From positions 6,965,053 through 7,029,052 of the forward strand of contig NC_051093.1 in assembly GCF_901709675.1 (NCBI RefSeq): DNA of 64,000 bases, written 5' to 3'. Below are positions 34,091 to 46,700 of the stretch, piece after piece. Below the pieces are notes generated by a model that worked only from the letters and a program-made list of their open reading frames with translations, did no database searches and was not told where the DNA came from. The position numbers and the translations under genes were made by a program. Positions within the stretch are counted from its first letter, which is position 1. Each line of letters begins with the position of its first letter. This stretch comes from Syngnathus acus (taxonomy: Eukaryota; Chordata; Actinopteri; Syngnathiformes; Syngnathidae).

Positions 34091-37000
34091 TCAACCCCAC
34101 AGGCAGGATGTGGCGCAGAGACATTGGGGATTGGCGTCAAGGGTCCTTATCACCAGATCATTAATGATCTCCACTGTGCCAAACAGTGGGAAGAGCTTCT
34201 CATGGAAGCGCTCATTATAAGTATAGATGTGGGCACGCCGGTCCACGTCATAGAAGGACAGCTGGCCGGCTTCGTAGTCAAGGTAGATACCCACTTTTCG
34301 AGGGATGAGGCCCGCCGGCAGTGCAGTGAAGGGCACGGTGAGGGCCTTAAGCTCAGTGCCTCTCTCCAAACGCAGGGTCAGATAACCCGTGTCGGTGTTG
34401 AGGGACTTGAAGCCTTTCCTAAGAGCGGACTCCTTGGCCATGCCCAGCCGCCAGTCTCGCTCACCCACCTCCGCCTCCCAGTAATGGCGGCCCGATTCAT
34501 AGCCTACCAATCCAACAGCGCACCACCAGCCATCAAAGCGCTGGTGGTAGTTGGGAATATCTTTCCTCTCAAATCCACAACGCATCCTCTTATCATCACC
34601 AGAGATGAGAAGATCAGGATTGGCTGTATCTTGGTTCAGAGTCACTTCGACTGACACAAGACATACAATTCTTGTATTAACAGCAAGATAGGCTGGGTAA
34701 GGTTTACAGTGATAGAAACACTGATAGAATTAACACTGTACCTGCAGCGTTTGTGATCCAATCCCACACTGCCCAAAAGAAAAAGAGAATTTTATGCATG
34801 TGAATTGATGCAGTTTGAGCATTTGAGGTGGTGTTATAATAATAAAAGGCCACTGACCTGGCTGAGGAACGTAAGACAGAGCACCTGAAACAAAATAAAT
34901 GCAACAAATTAAAAGCTGGGAAAATAATCATTCAATATATATTTCTTACTCAAATATTAAACCTAATATTTTGGTTTTACCAATTTTTGTTTTCTGCTTC
35001 CAGATCAACCACTTCTGCGGTATGATATCCTGCAGTTACAAAATAAAAGCTCAGTCCTTGCTGGGGATGGTTATCCATTTAAAGATATACAGACCTTTTC
35101 TGAATCCTGCAGCATCACAGTCCACATGAGTAGCTCCATGGCACTCAGAAGGTTTGGCACACGGCCCCAACGCCAGGCTGACCTTAAGTCCTCTAGGATG
35201 TTTGCCACTGTTTCTCCAGGCTGAATGCTTTGCTACATAGCAATCAATAATAATGGTTAATTTCTGTGAGGGGGGGGGGGTTCTAAAAATGGGAGGATCC
35301 CGCTGCTTGCCTCAGGCTGAGCTCTCAGTACTTTCATCCATTCAAGGAGGCCTAACTTGGCCTTCTGCATGTCCTGCTGCTCAGTGAGATCACACTTTTT
35401 GTCACAATCAGTTTCTGGCCAGCCATCGGTCTGCAAGGCCCTCTTCTGTGGATAAAAAAAAGTCACCCGACATGGTATTGTGAGTAGCCCAGAAGCAATC
35501 CACCAATCCTGATGGACACTTTCTCATATTGCAATGTACATTTTACCCAGACAAGTACCTTTTTTTCAAACATAGAAGCCCACTCAAGAATAAAGAACCA
35601 GCAGAGAGGAGTTGGCCAGATCTCATGTTGGTTCCAGATGAGCTCCAGGACTGTTGAATCCTTCATTGAGCACAACAGAGAAACAAGTCAGTGGTGGATT
35701 TGGTGAAGACAAAAAGAATCTGAAAAGATCTATTTGCCAAAAATTGTATTTTCTATACTTTGATTTAATATGTGATTTTAGGAATGAACGAGTGGTAATT
35801 TATCATAATTATCATAGTAATCATAGAAAATATAACACTCAGCAAAAAATATAGCTGTGAATGATTGACATAGCCGAAGCGACAAAACTACATGATGATT
35901 TATCGTTTTTACACCTTTGAAATATGTTGCCACACATTGCCTGTAATTGCTATGGTATATACAGTACGCTTAATTGCACCTGGCATACTCGACCAAGATC
36001 TCTCGCCAGTTGAATAATCAATAGCTGGTCTTCATCCAAGTTGTCCGTCGTCTTCTTTTTCTTAGATTTCACATTTGATGCCTAAGAAAAAGCTCAGGAT
36101 TAATTGAGACTTATCTAACGCAGACTAACACCAGTATGTTTTTACAGTTACTAGTGTTTGTGTTTTATCAAGGTGCAAGTTAGTGGGTAAAAATCAAGTT
36201 AAGCAGCCTTATCGTGTCAATAAGAAGTGTTTTGGTTGACTGTGTTGTAATTGCTGCCTTACATTCAAGTCAAACTGGAAAGGAAGTATTAAGGATTCTG
36301 ATTGTAATGATTACTTGTCAGCAGAGAACAAAACTAGGATTTGTGCCATGTTACACCTTGTCACTACATTTCACTACCTTGTCACTTGAGATGCAAAACC
36401 GCCTTCTCTTTTTTTTTTTTTTGTTATTTTAAGAGTCAACTGGCATGCAATGCATTGAACTTAAACTGCAGTCAAAGCACCATTTCGCAGTTTTAAATCG
36501 AAATCCAAAACTGACACTTGCTTGAGTGAATGTATGTTTAGTTTTGAATTGTCACAATAATTGTCATAAAAATATTTTAATAGTATGCAATTGTGTTGTC
36601 ATGGTTCTATCGGGGTGTGGTTTGTGAAATCCAATTATAAGTTACCGAACAGGGTTAAATGCATCGGGGTGACCCATGAGCCCAAAACAAATCCAGTTTA
36701 CATATTAAACACTGGTGCACCTTGTGAACTTGCGTTACCTTTATTTGAACGGCGATGTTTTTGATAGGTTCCACCATGAAGTGAAAGCATTGCAACATCT
36801 TGGTTGTCAGTGATGGGAATCGCACACGTAAGATTCGTAATGTGACGATGCTGAAAGAAAATACAAAAAAATATATTTGCATATACTTTTTTTGAGAAAT
36901 CAATCAAATTCGGGAATGCTCGGATTAAAAACACATAATTCTTGTTAATGTGGTAGGAATTACGGTGCATCTTTGTTTTCCGTGCCCGAGCGAAGATTGC

Positions 37001-37326
37001 AACGTCAACGCACTTCATTATTTCACTGCACCAAATGCGCAGTTTAAAAAAAAATGCAATTCCTCCACACAATGCAATATGACTTGCACAAATGACATTT
37101 ACGATGCAAATTAGGTAGTAAAACACAAATAACCTACCTGTCTTGTTGCACAGCAAGTGAAGCAGCTTCCTAACCTCGCCCGAAAGATGAGGAGTTGCAC
37201 GATTTAAAAGTCCGTCGACTGTGCTGCAGCGAATGTCCTTGTTTACACTTACTGACACAGCTCTTCGGAGAACTTCGGCTTTTTCCGTCGATTTCCGACC
37301 CGACTGTGGGCGCAGTCGGCAGCCAT
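34091..37326 (-). CDS. PRY-SPRY (B30.2) domain protein with unidentified N-terminal region
   Basis: Ten exons join in phase: 37326-37253, 36850-36739, 36081-35989, 35660-35559, 35445-35311, 35220-35095, 35029-34981, 34884-34858, 34768-34742 and 34650-34091, giving 434 residues from an ATG (MAADCAHSRVGNRRKKPKF). Residues about 249-425 are a B30.2 domain: VTLNQDTANPDLLISGD (PRY), YESGRHYWEAEVGERDWRLG and VGIYLDYEAGQLSFYD (SPRY signatures). The N-terminal 250 residues have a Lys-rich KSKKKKTTD patch and helical Trp-rich segments (ELIWNQHEIWPTPLCWFF, RSAWRWGRVPNLLSAMELL). No RING, B-box or coiled coil is seen, so it is not a standard TRIM. The intron after exon 5 starts with GC (CCTGAG then gcaagc), a GC-AG intron. 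I do not recognise the gene. A B30.2 domain usually mediates protein binding. Confidence 0.8.
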
Positions 37327-38072
37327 TTTTGTGAGGTCGCCACCGGGACTGTGCCAGTATTGTACTAATTTAAAAGTATATGTAAATATGTATTATATTT
37401 TCTAATTTTCTCATCCCTCTAATTATCCTTGTTCCGAATGGGACAGAAAATGTTTTGGAATGACCAATCCATCTTGTTGTCCCAATAAGACCAGCTTTTA
37501 TGACCATATTTTTTTATTAAAAGAGTTACATTTAATTTGGTACATTTGTATTTAAAAAAAAACAAAAACAAACGATTAATAATGAAAGGGAAAAAAAGAG
37601 GGCTAAACAAAGTGTCTGTAAACTAATGTAACAATGGCAGGTCTAAATAGAGAATTATGGATTTTTTTATTAACTTTTCACTGACACTTGTTTTATACCT
37701 ATTTGTCATGCAGTGTAAAATGTAGCGTCAAAAATACAACGTCAAAAAACCCAGTTCTCATTGTTTTTGTTGGAAATTAATTGTATGATGTAAACAGTAG
37801 AATCCCTAGTTTATCAACATCTAGCACGTGCCCTATTTGTTTTATGAGCAGTTATAAGTTGAGCCCACTCAAAAATACTCATAGACTTGGAAATCAGAAA
37901 AAGTGTTTCCTGCCCTGTACAAACCGCAAATCTTTCACTGATAACAATATTTTTATGACCCCCTCCAAGAAAAAAGAAAAAACTTTTTGGCATTTCAAAT
38001 CCTTCTGTTCACAGTTTTCATGCAGTCTCTATTTCACCATCTTATTCAAGTTGTACCAGCATCATTAAGTCT

Positions 38073-38124
<52 letters not shown>

Positions 38125-38277
38125 GCACAAAAATGTGTGCAGCTCTTTTTTGGTTACGCAGTTCCTGACAACCAGATGTCAGTCTTGAGGTATTTCAATC
38201 AACACAATAGTTCCAAACCATTTCATGGTTTTAAAATCCACATTTGTCCAGTTGTTGACATTCATCAAGCGTGGGTG
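37327..38277. other. Spacer between two minus-strand genes, with a (TG)n microsatellite
   Basis: Upstream sequence of the PRY-SPRY gene and the 3' UTR of the downstream-lying membrane protein gene. Contains AT-rich tracts, TTTATT motifs (possible minus-strand AATAAA near 37509 and 37675) and a (TG)n run at about 38077-38123. Confidence 0.5.
38077..38123. repeat. (TG)n microsatellite
   Basis: About 23 uninterrupted TG dinucleotides. It lies in the 3' UTR side of the membrane protein gene ending at 38278. Confidence 0.95.
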
Positions 38278-41200
38278 TCATACAGGAAGAACATTGTCGC
38301 TGCTCTCACAGCTGACCGGAGGAGGTGGCGGCTCACTTTGAACATCAGCTGCAGAGTTGGTGTGCTCACCCAGCGTGGGAGAAGCGTCCAAACTTGATGA
38401 GAGGATATTGTACGGCAGCACCACGGACTGACGAACGCTCTCCTCATATGATGGAGGTGGCTGTGAAGAGTGTTGGGAAATAAAATATCACAATTTGTAC
38501 AAAGTCATTGCTTGAAATTGAAAATGAGATTTTCTCGGGATCGTTGTTACTTTCCTCCTTATAGCGTCCCTAACTGGTTTCAAATTACGCTATTGATTGC
38601 GTAACTAGTTTGTATTGGCCTTATCGTTGGAGGGATGCATTTATCGACGACACGGCTTTATTGGCCTTGTTGTCAGCAGCAAGTAATTTATAACAAGGCT
38701 CTAGTGAATAGATGAATCTGTGAATGGGGAATAGGAAAAATGAATTATTTATTTCTGCTCTGTTGGGTTTGGCTTGTAAAGTGGTTAATTATTGCTTTGG
38801 GGAGAAAACAATCCAAACTGCTGTAATGATTGTACATTGTTGCACAGGAGAGATATTTTGTAAATAAACAAAAGGAGATTATAGTGACGTGAACAGTGCT
38901 ATTTACTTAAAAGTTCAAGATAAAGTGATCTGGCATCAGTAGAGTAAGTCAGAATTTTTTTTTCTGTTATGAGGTGACAGCAAATTAGCACCATTAATTC
39001 AGTCGCTACCATTAACTACTTATTGATTTGCTGTCTCATTAGAACTGAACCTTGGGTTATCGTTTTTGGGGGTTTCTAAGGCGTTGAATGTGATAATAAA
39101 TGACATTATTACATTTGGTTGCAAATGTATTTACATTAACAGTTCATCTATTTCAAGTTAACCACCTGGAACATGATTGTTTTTATCTCTCTGAAGTCTG
39201 AACACATCTGGGATAGTGAGTCTGGCTTATCTTTTAATTGCTCAGGGACCCTGGAGTCACTCTACAACATCACTCTTTATCATCACACACATTGAAGGCT
39301 GCAAAGTTTACTGCTATCATACCTCGGGCCAAAGGACAAACAGGGGAAATTACGGAACCAATTGAAAGTCTAACCAAGTCTGAAAATAGGGGGGTGTATT
39401 TTGGATGACCAAAGACAAGATCACTACGTGGGTGTGCATGCTGGTCAATCGTATCGAGAAAAATATAAGCAGTCACGCTTGGGATTGTTTAATTACGAAA
39501 AAGGAGAAAAGGTCAAAGCGGTAATAACTGACGCGAGTACAAAGCGTTTTTTTCTCGGACATTGTTTGCGTTCAGGGTGCTGCCTTTAATTATGTTTGAT
39601 GTGCCTTTCTCTCATTACTTTGTTTGTTGAAGCGAGTCAAAAGCTCAGCCAAAGATCAACACTGTAAAACCTTGAAATGCGGTCGCTAGCAGTGAGCGCT
39701 AGATGACTTAATTGCATGTTTTGTGTATGCAATATGGCTTCAAATGAGCTCTGAATATAATATGTTATGATATTATTATCAACCCTTTTAATAGCATGAC
39801 TGAGGACCTGTCAGATAAGCTTGATCATTGTCATCTAGCTTACGTGCCTATTCCAACTTTAATGTTTCCTACCTCCGTCTCAATAGGCCCATTGAGGCCA
39901 AAGCGGTCTGCAATCATCATGTGGATCTGCCTCTGGCGATCCTTTTTTCGGACACTCTCGTAGGAGGGAAGCCTGGGCAGGGGGGCCTCCAGAGAGGGCA
40001 GACTGTAGCTGGAGGGTAGGCCGACATAGAACAGCTGACTTCCCTGCATAGTATCACACAGGCCATAAAACACAGAGGGGTCATTATTAGGGTCAATCTA
40101 TAATTGCATACAGAATTTGAAAATAATGATCAAATGTTTTGTTTTTTTATATGTTGCTATGGCAGCATGAGCAATGCTGAAAAATAATCCAATTCACTAA
40201 CTTGTTCAATAAATTGCACAATGTTGAATAAGATTCAATACAAGAGGTGGATTTAAACTCAAACAGAAAGTAAATTCTCACGTGCTTACGTGCAGATTTA
40301 CATCGCGGCTCACTTACATCGGCATTGTTATCTAGAAAATGTGTCGGCTCTAAACATGGTGATCCCATCAGTGTCTGTCTGCTGCTGTAGTACTGAGGAG
40401 GAGCGTCCTGTAAAACAAGAAACTATAAAAATCATGTCTGAAACTGAAAAGGCATTTGTCACTCAATAAGCTTGGCTCAATTAGTCACATTTGTGTTTCT
40501 TTTGCTCCGATTTTCATGCCTTGTTTGATCACCGTGGATACTAGCTGGTTAGCAATACCATAAATTATCTAATCGATAAGCTCTTCGCACCCCCTTTTTA
40601 CAACACAACCTGTCAACGTCTCACTGTATGAGGTGTTGGCATCTTGGGAAGGGGGGGGGGGGGGAAGCCTGCGAGGAAGACAAGGTAATTGTCTTGGGTC
40701 TAAATGAGTCGCCTTTGTTTGGGGAACAATATGGCGTCCTACTGTGTCATCAGAGTCCCTAGGCAACAAACCACACAGTTTGGCCTTTTCAGCATCTCTT
40801 CATTCCCCTTTTTAAGCGCTTAACGAGCACACTCCACTACACATTATGACCTCGTTTGTCATTTAGGGCGGCGTTACAACAAAGTCAATTTGTTACCCGA
40901 CTAAATTTAGCAGGAGAATAAAAGAGGTACTAAAATTTGAACACGCACAGGTTGTATTAAATTATAAAACTTTTCCCAGGCCACAATGCACAATGACATC
41001 ACTTATATTTTAAGCGACGCACACAAACGACCTTTGCCATAACCGTCACAGCATTTCAGGGCGACACTAAAAACGTGATGTCAGGGGTCATTTTGCCCTC
41101 ACTGGCTGGTAGTTTGAAGAAGCAAAAAAAAAAAAGGAAGGAGAAAAAAAAGGAGCGTTGTCCTTTTGTCCCAGCCATTGACTCAGCTTGTGTGAAAAAG

Positions 41201-43039
41201 CACAACCGTGTAAAATCAGCACTGAAGTCGGGGGAGGATCCCAAGGGCAGCGTGCCTTTTTCACCAGCGCAAACTAAAAAGGAGACCCATTGTCTCGTTG
41301 CGTCCCCAACACCCACCGGAGAGTCTGTCCGCTATTCATGGTGCAAAGTGAAGCAGGGAAAGGTATGTGACGATGAAGTTGAAGACATGCAAATGTCCCG
41401 AAGCAACACAATGAACAAGTGCGTCTGTTCTTAAACTTCACTCTTCTTCTAAACAAAACAATGCTGACAGTGAAACTCTTTTGTCGAATTTTAAAAAAAA
41501 CTCTTGACCAGCCTCTTATCATCTTATCAACCACATATGGCCCAAGCTTCAGTTCAACTCAGTTTGTTCTTGGTGAAACGCTCCGTTAAGTTCTTTGGTG
41601 GCGTCTCCGTTAAAACTGTAACTGAACTGAGTTTCCTGTCAGTTGTGGTGAGAGAGCTATGAGTCATGCCCCTGCAATAAGAAGATAACAGTGAAACATC
41701 ACCCCATGGGACTCACGGAGGTGAGGAAGAAGTCAGGAAGAGGAAGCAGAAAGAATGAAAACGTTACCTCTTTGGTGTGTTTACATTTCACTATCTCCCA
41801 GCAGCTTTACAAATCCATTATCTTTCGTTGATAGTCCATATTTGGCTGAGATTATGCCCCTCACATTGTTGAAACAAAAATAAATCTGAATACATGCAAC
41901 TGCTTGGTGAACTTTTGAACTCCAGATTGAGTTTTGGAATTATATCGAGGAAAAACGACATCGCTGTGAGTGCCACATTTATGATTGTCAAAGCAATTGA
42001 CTGTGGCAAATCCATTAGGAGACGATGATCATATCAGGTTTAATATAGAACTTCTCACACCGCTGTGCAAATTGAATGTGACACTTGCTAATTGCGACAC
42101 AGTCGGATCACATGGTGTGGTCTTTTCTCATTTTCTCAGTGTCATCTCAAAAGAGAACATGCAGACCATGTCATAAGACCACTCAGCACAAAAGTTATTT
42201 ATTTAGCTTTTTTCTTGTTGTTGCAAGGACTTACCATATCAGCATGTGGGCCTTGATAGGAGCGCAATCTGCAGCACTGAGGATCTTTGCGGTAAATGAT
42301 GGACAGGAGCACCAGAATAACAACAAAAAACACCAGGGAGGAAACTGTGAAAGAGAAAAAGAAAAAGGTTTCATCTCAGATAAGCAGGCTTTTAGTTTGT
42401 TGTTGGAACAATTTGAAAGACCGATGATTAAAATACTGAATATAGTTGACTCAATTGAAATTGAACTGATTGAAAGTCTGTTTATAGACAACATTTGTTG
42501 AACGTGGTATCTTCTGTGATGTATCTGCCAGCCAAAAAATCATTTTGTGTGGCCCCAGAAAGTAAATCTGAAGCGCCCACTTCCTGTTTCTGGTTAAATG
42601 TTGATAGAAAATTTCATTTCCCCCTCACTTAAATTAGCTGGCCAAGCATTTAAACTGGTTTTAGAAGCATTTAATTTCATTAAGCATTTACTTTCGCACA
42701 TAACATCCCATTTTCCATGATTTCCGATTTAAAAATAAATAAAATTTAAAATGAATGCTAATTCATCTAAGAATAAAAATGTCCTCCTGCCACACAGTGA
42801 AATATAATATGAAATAATCTAAACTTTCTCATAATGCAATAAACGCACAAATATTTGAAAATAAAAGATATTTTACAAATATACTCACAACAAGCAGCGA
42901 CCACGGTGAGTTGATCCGATGTCATCTGAGAAGAGGGAATGGTTGGACTTGCAGTTGCAGACATTTCTGATGTATAAACAGTTAATGTTGCTTTCAGAGA
43001 TGTCCCCGAACTCATCAGATTTAACACCAAAGCTGTCAT
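38278..43039 (-). CDS. Single-pass membrane protein with cytosolic PPPSYEE motif, unidentified
   Basis: Five exons join in phase: 43039-42889, 42344-42235, 40407-40318, 40043-39873 and 38460-38278, giving 234 residues. The N-terminal 50 residues are Ser/Thr-rich with no clear signal peptide. One hydrophobic helix follows (about 51-67, FSSLVFFVVILVLLSII), then YRKDPQCCRLRSY, where the two Cys could be palmitoylated. The C-terminal cytosolic part is Pro/Ser/Tyr-rich: LPRLPSYESVRKKDRQRQ, a conserved-looking IHMMIADRFGLNG, and PPPSYEES at 175-182, a PPxY motif of the kind bound by NEDD4-family WW domains. Topology by the positive-inside rule is N-out. An upstream in-frame stop precedes the ATG. 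I cannot name the family; TMEM/PRRT-like adaptors of ubiquitin ligases are the nearest general type. Confidence 0.8.
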
Positions 43040-43200
43040 CTTCTTAAATATGAGCGCCTATACTGGAGGCAAGCTTGGTAGGTCTTCCACATGGTGTAAT
43101 CCAACAAGCTGACAGTCCACATGCGCTCTGTAAGCCGGATCTTCAAGTGTCCGGCGCTCTGTAAACACACCGCCGCGTTTACGAGCCGGTGAAAGCGCAC

Positions 43201-43208
43201 TGACGTCA
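43201..43208. promoter_or_regulatory. Palindromic CRE in the shared divergent promoter region
   Basis: TGACGTCA, 160 bases upstream of the membrane protein ATG (43039, minus) and about 580 bases upstream of the xylt2 ATG (43789, plus). The divergent gene pair is 750 bases apart. The site is in a GC-rich stretch, typical of a real CRE, but binding is only inferred. Confidence 0.4.
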
Positions 43209-43788
43209 CCGGGCAGCGGTCAGACTACAGACAGCTTACTGGTTGGGTGACTCCCCCTAAAAAGAAAAAAAAAAAGAAAAGAAAAAAAGTACATTTGCAT
43301 ATGTTTCACATGCTCAACACAAGACAACAGTCATTAGTTTTGACGTTACACATGTAATAGTAAGATTAATGTCATTCCTGTTTCCTCCACGGAGGCACCC
43401 CAGCATGGAGGTCTGAATGCGTGGAGCGGTTTGCTGTTACCCTGGAAACGGGGGTCGCGTATTGAGATGATTTGTATTCAAACAAGTAACCAAAGTAGAG
43501 AATTAGTCATCATGGTTCTACTTTCACACTTAAAAGACAATTTCATGAGATGCTACACCAGTAATTGTGACTTGGTGTACAGAAGTAGTGTTTCTTTATT
43601 TCTTTATTTCTATATCCCTGGTGTAGTTTGACTGGTTCAATCAGTATTTTGAATTTTAATGTTTAAAAGCGTTCACGTAACAGTCGTCAATCTTATAAGA
43701 CATGCGCGCAACACAGGCGCGTACGAGTGCGCGCATCTCCGAATCTTCCATCCGCGCGCGACTTCAAAGTTATCGAGCTGAAGAAAAA

Positions 43789-46700
43789 ATGGCGGCCAGC
43801 GCGAGGGTGCAGAAGCTCCTCCGACGATATAAACTAGCTATCGCCGCTGCCTTAACCATCCTCCTCATCCAAAGTCTCGTCGTGTGGAGCCTGAAAAGTC
43901 TGGAAGAGGGCGAGGCGGAGGTGAGCAACGGCCCGCTTGTCACTAAGCAGGATGACACGAATTCCTTTTGGGCTTATTTGGAGCGGTGATATAGCTGCTA
44001 ACCGTTAGCTTAGCTCAACGTCACTCTAAGGCAGACAGCTAGCAGAGGCTGTTTAGCTGAGAAGAAGCTGGTACTTAATAAAACCAGATTTGTGTACTTT
44101 AGGATTAACATACTACAGATAACTCTTACAACAACAAAAAGCAAATTATATGTTGGCTGGCCGAGGCGGGGATGAGTAGCATCATTTTGAGTACTCGAGC
44201 AGTCCCTCTTGAAGTCTTGATGTACTTTCTAACTGTATCACAGTTAAGATAGCGTTGCACATAATAATTATAGATCGGTTTTATATAGTGCTTTTCTTAG
44301 TACTCAAAGCCGCTTTATATAGAAAAATGTCCACCTTCCTAAACATGCAAAGTATTTTGTTTTGAAGATTCCAAAATCACGTATCCAATTTCATAGAAAT
44401 AGTCCAAAACTTATTTACTACAAATAATATGGTTCAATTTCTTGACTTAGTTGTTGTTTTGCACCCTGGTGCATATTAAAACGTATATCCTGCAGATGGA
44501 GAAAACATTCAACCAACATTTGAACTCAATTGTATGAGATCTCCAAAGAACACCTGGAACTCAATTACTTTTTGAGACAGTGCCACCGTGGCAGGTTAAC
44601 TTTTGGATCTCTGCCGGCAAGTCCGGACACAATCGCTATGTATCTCTCATTCTGACACTGGAATGTGACCTGAAATGTGAGATAAAAACTATATTTCTGT
44701 GATTTATAAAAAGTTTGGCATGTTATTCATTCTAGCCCTTGTTGGGGGGGTGTTTGCCAGACAAAAAAAGGTGCAGTTGAACTTCCAAAACATTTTAGGT
44801 TTCAGGACGTGGATTTTTTTTCTCAGCTCAAAAACATGCCCCAGCTTCATATATTACATGCGGCAGAATTATGCTCAGCAAAGCATGTTCGAACTCTCGA
44901 ATTTCACTTGCCCCCTCTTTAAAGTCCTAATGTGGGTGTGTTTGACTAGAGTGTTCCCAGCTTTTTGGATTTTGCATTAACTTGCTTTCTTTCATAATCT
45001 AATTACGCTGCGACGCGCCTGTCAATTTTGAGCGCACCCTAATAACACCAAGTCATCACAATGTGTTATATTAAAAGCTTTCACATAAGAAGGGAAGGAC
45101 TGAAAAGACTGAAAAGTCGTTATCAGCGGTGGCTGGAACTTAACGCTCGCTTCTGCTGCTTCACAGAATGGCGATGCTGATATGGTTTTTCTCCTTGTTA
45201 ATTGGAAGCAAAGAGGCTGGCTAACTTGGCTTTGAATCAATACGTTTTTGACAGGATGGTGTTAATTAAAAGCTGTGCAAACGCCTGATAAGGAAAATTG
45301 GAACGTTAGCTACAAATTTAGGATGTTCGTCTTTTGCGTGAAAGCATTTGCTCAGGAGAGTGTGTTGTACATTTTAGGCAAACAGTCTCTCAGGCTTTTC
45401 GAACAATTTCCAAATAATGAAAAATTCCAGGGTCAAACTGTCAAAGTCATCAAATGAATGAGTCGAATCAGAATAAGCAAAACCATTTTAGGGACATTTT
45501 AGGGAAGTAGGAATTCCTTTTGGTTACGTTAAGTGGCAGTTGTCTCATGCACACACATAAATGGTGAAGCGCAGTAATTCATCCTCAAGGCTAAATGTAT
45601 TCAAATTGTGGACGTCTTTGAATGCGGAGCTCCCTGATTATTATTTTTAAGACGTTAAAAGTTTTGAGGTTTGCATGCCGTTTTCATGCGTGTGTGGAAT
45701 GTGTGCAAACAGGTCACCAGCGTATGGTTTTCCCCCTCCAATCTTTGCCACAGGGGCCTGCCTCAGTTTTCTGCAGTGATCCATTGGGCTTGTTATGTCT
45801 TTCACTGCTTGTGCAGATTAGCTGATAAAAAAATAAATCATCCAAGTTAAAAATAACTCTGGTGATGCCTAATGTGGACTTTTTACAGTTACTGGCGTCG
45901 TCAAAATCTGTTATCAGTTCTTTTCTGTTATGTTTGCAAGATTAAATTTCAAATGTCATGGTTTTTCCTCTTTTTACTCACTCTTAGCTTTTCTCCATAG
46001 AAAAAAGCAAGACGATCTAAACTGCCCGACAACAACAGCCAGGACCAGAGGAGGGATGCCACGGGTTTAGAAAGACACATAGCGTTGTCTGGAAGTAACA
46101 AGGGCAAGCTGGAAAGAACCGGAGGCACGACAACCACCACACTTAGAAAAGGGGCCAGTCAAAAACAAGGAAAGCCTGGAGTCAGGCTGAAAAATCCCCC
46201 CGAGCAGGGGCAAACCGGCACCGAATTGGACGGTGTAGCACCCCACGACCCATCCAGTAACCTGAGTGAGATGCGAGGCGCCGCTGATGTGGTGGCCAAG
46301 TTAACCGGCGCCTTGCCAGGGGAGCCAGGCAGCGTGGACGGGGCACGCCAATCCCCCAACAGTGATTTTGAGCCCAAATGTGACATCATAAGTAAGGATG
46401 CGTGGTCTGCTCTGCATCGTGCTAGCTCACAGCAGTGTCGCCAGGAGATCGCCAATGTTGTGTGCATGCATCAGGCCGGGCAGCTCATGCCGGATGACCT
46501 TCCGCAATTCTGCCCTCAGCCAGGTCACAAACCGGCACACGATGCACACATTGTTGTTATTGTAAATATGTCTCTCAAAAGACTTTTTTTTATCCTCCTT
46601 CATTAGGCATATTGAGTGCTGCTCAGTCAGTTGGCGAGCTGGACAACAGCCTGGCCAACGTGGAGAACCCTGTCCGTGTGGTTTTCGTCCTGATGGTCCA

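Noticed and set aside
37224-37252. A 29-base intron in the PRY-SPRY gene joining 37253 to 37223
   Set aside because: It restores a plausible frame locally, but it is shorter than known vertebrate introns and the next junction then fails. Joining exon 1 directly to 36850 is in phase throughout.
44699-45457. Open frames in xylt2 intron 1
   Set aside because: Low coding quality and no recognisable protein; ordinary intron.
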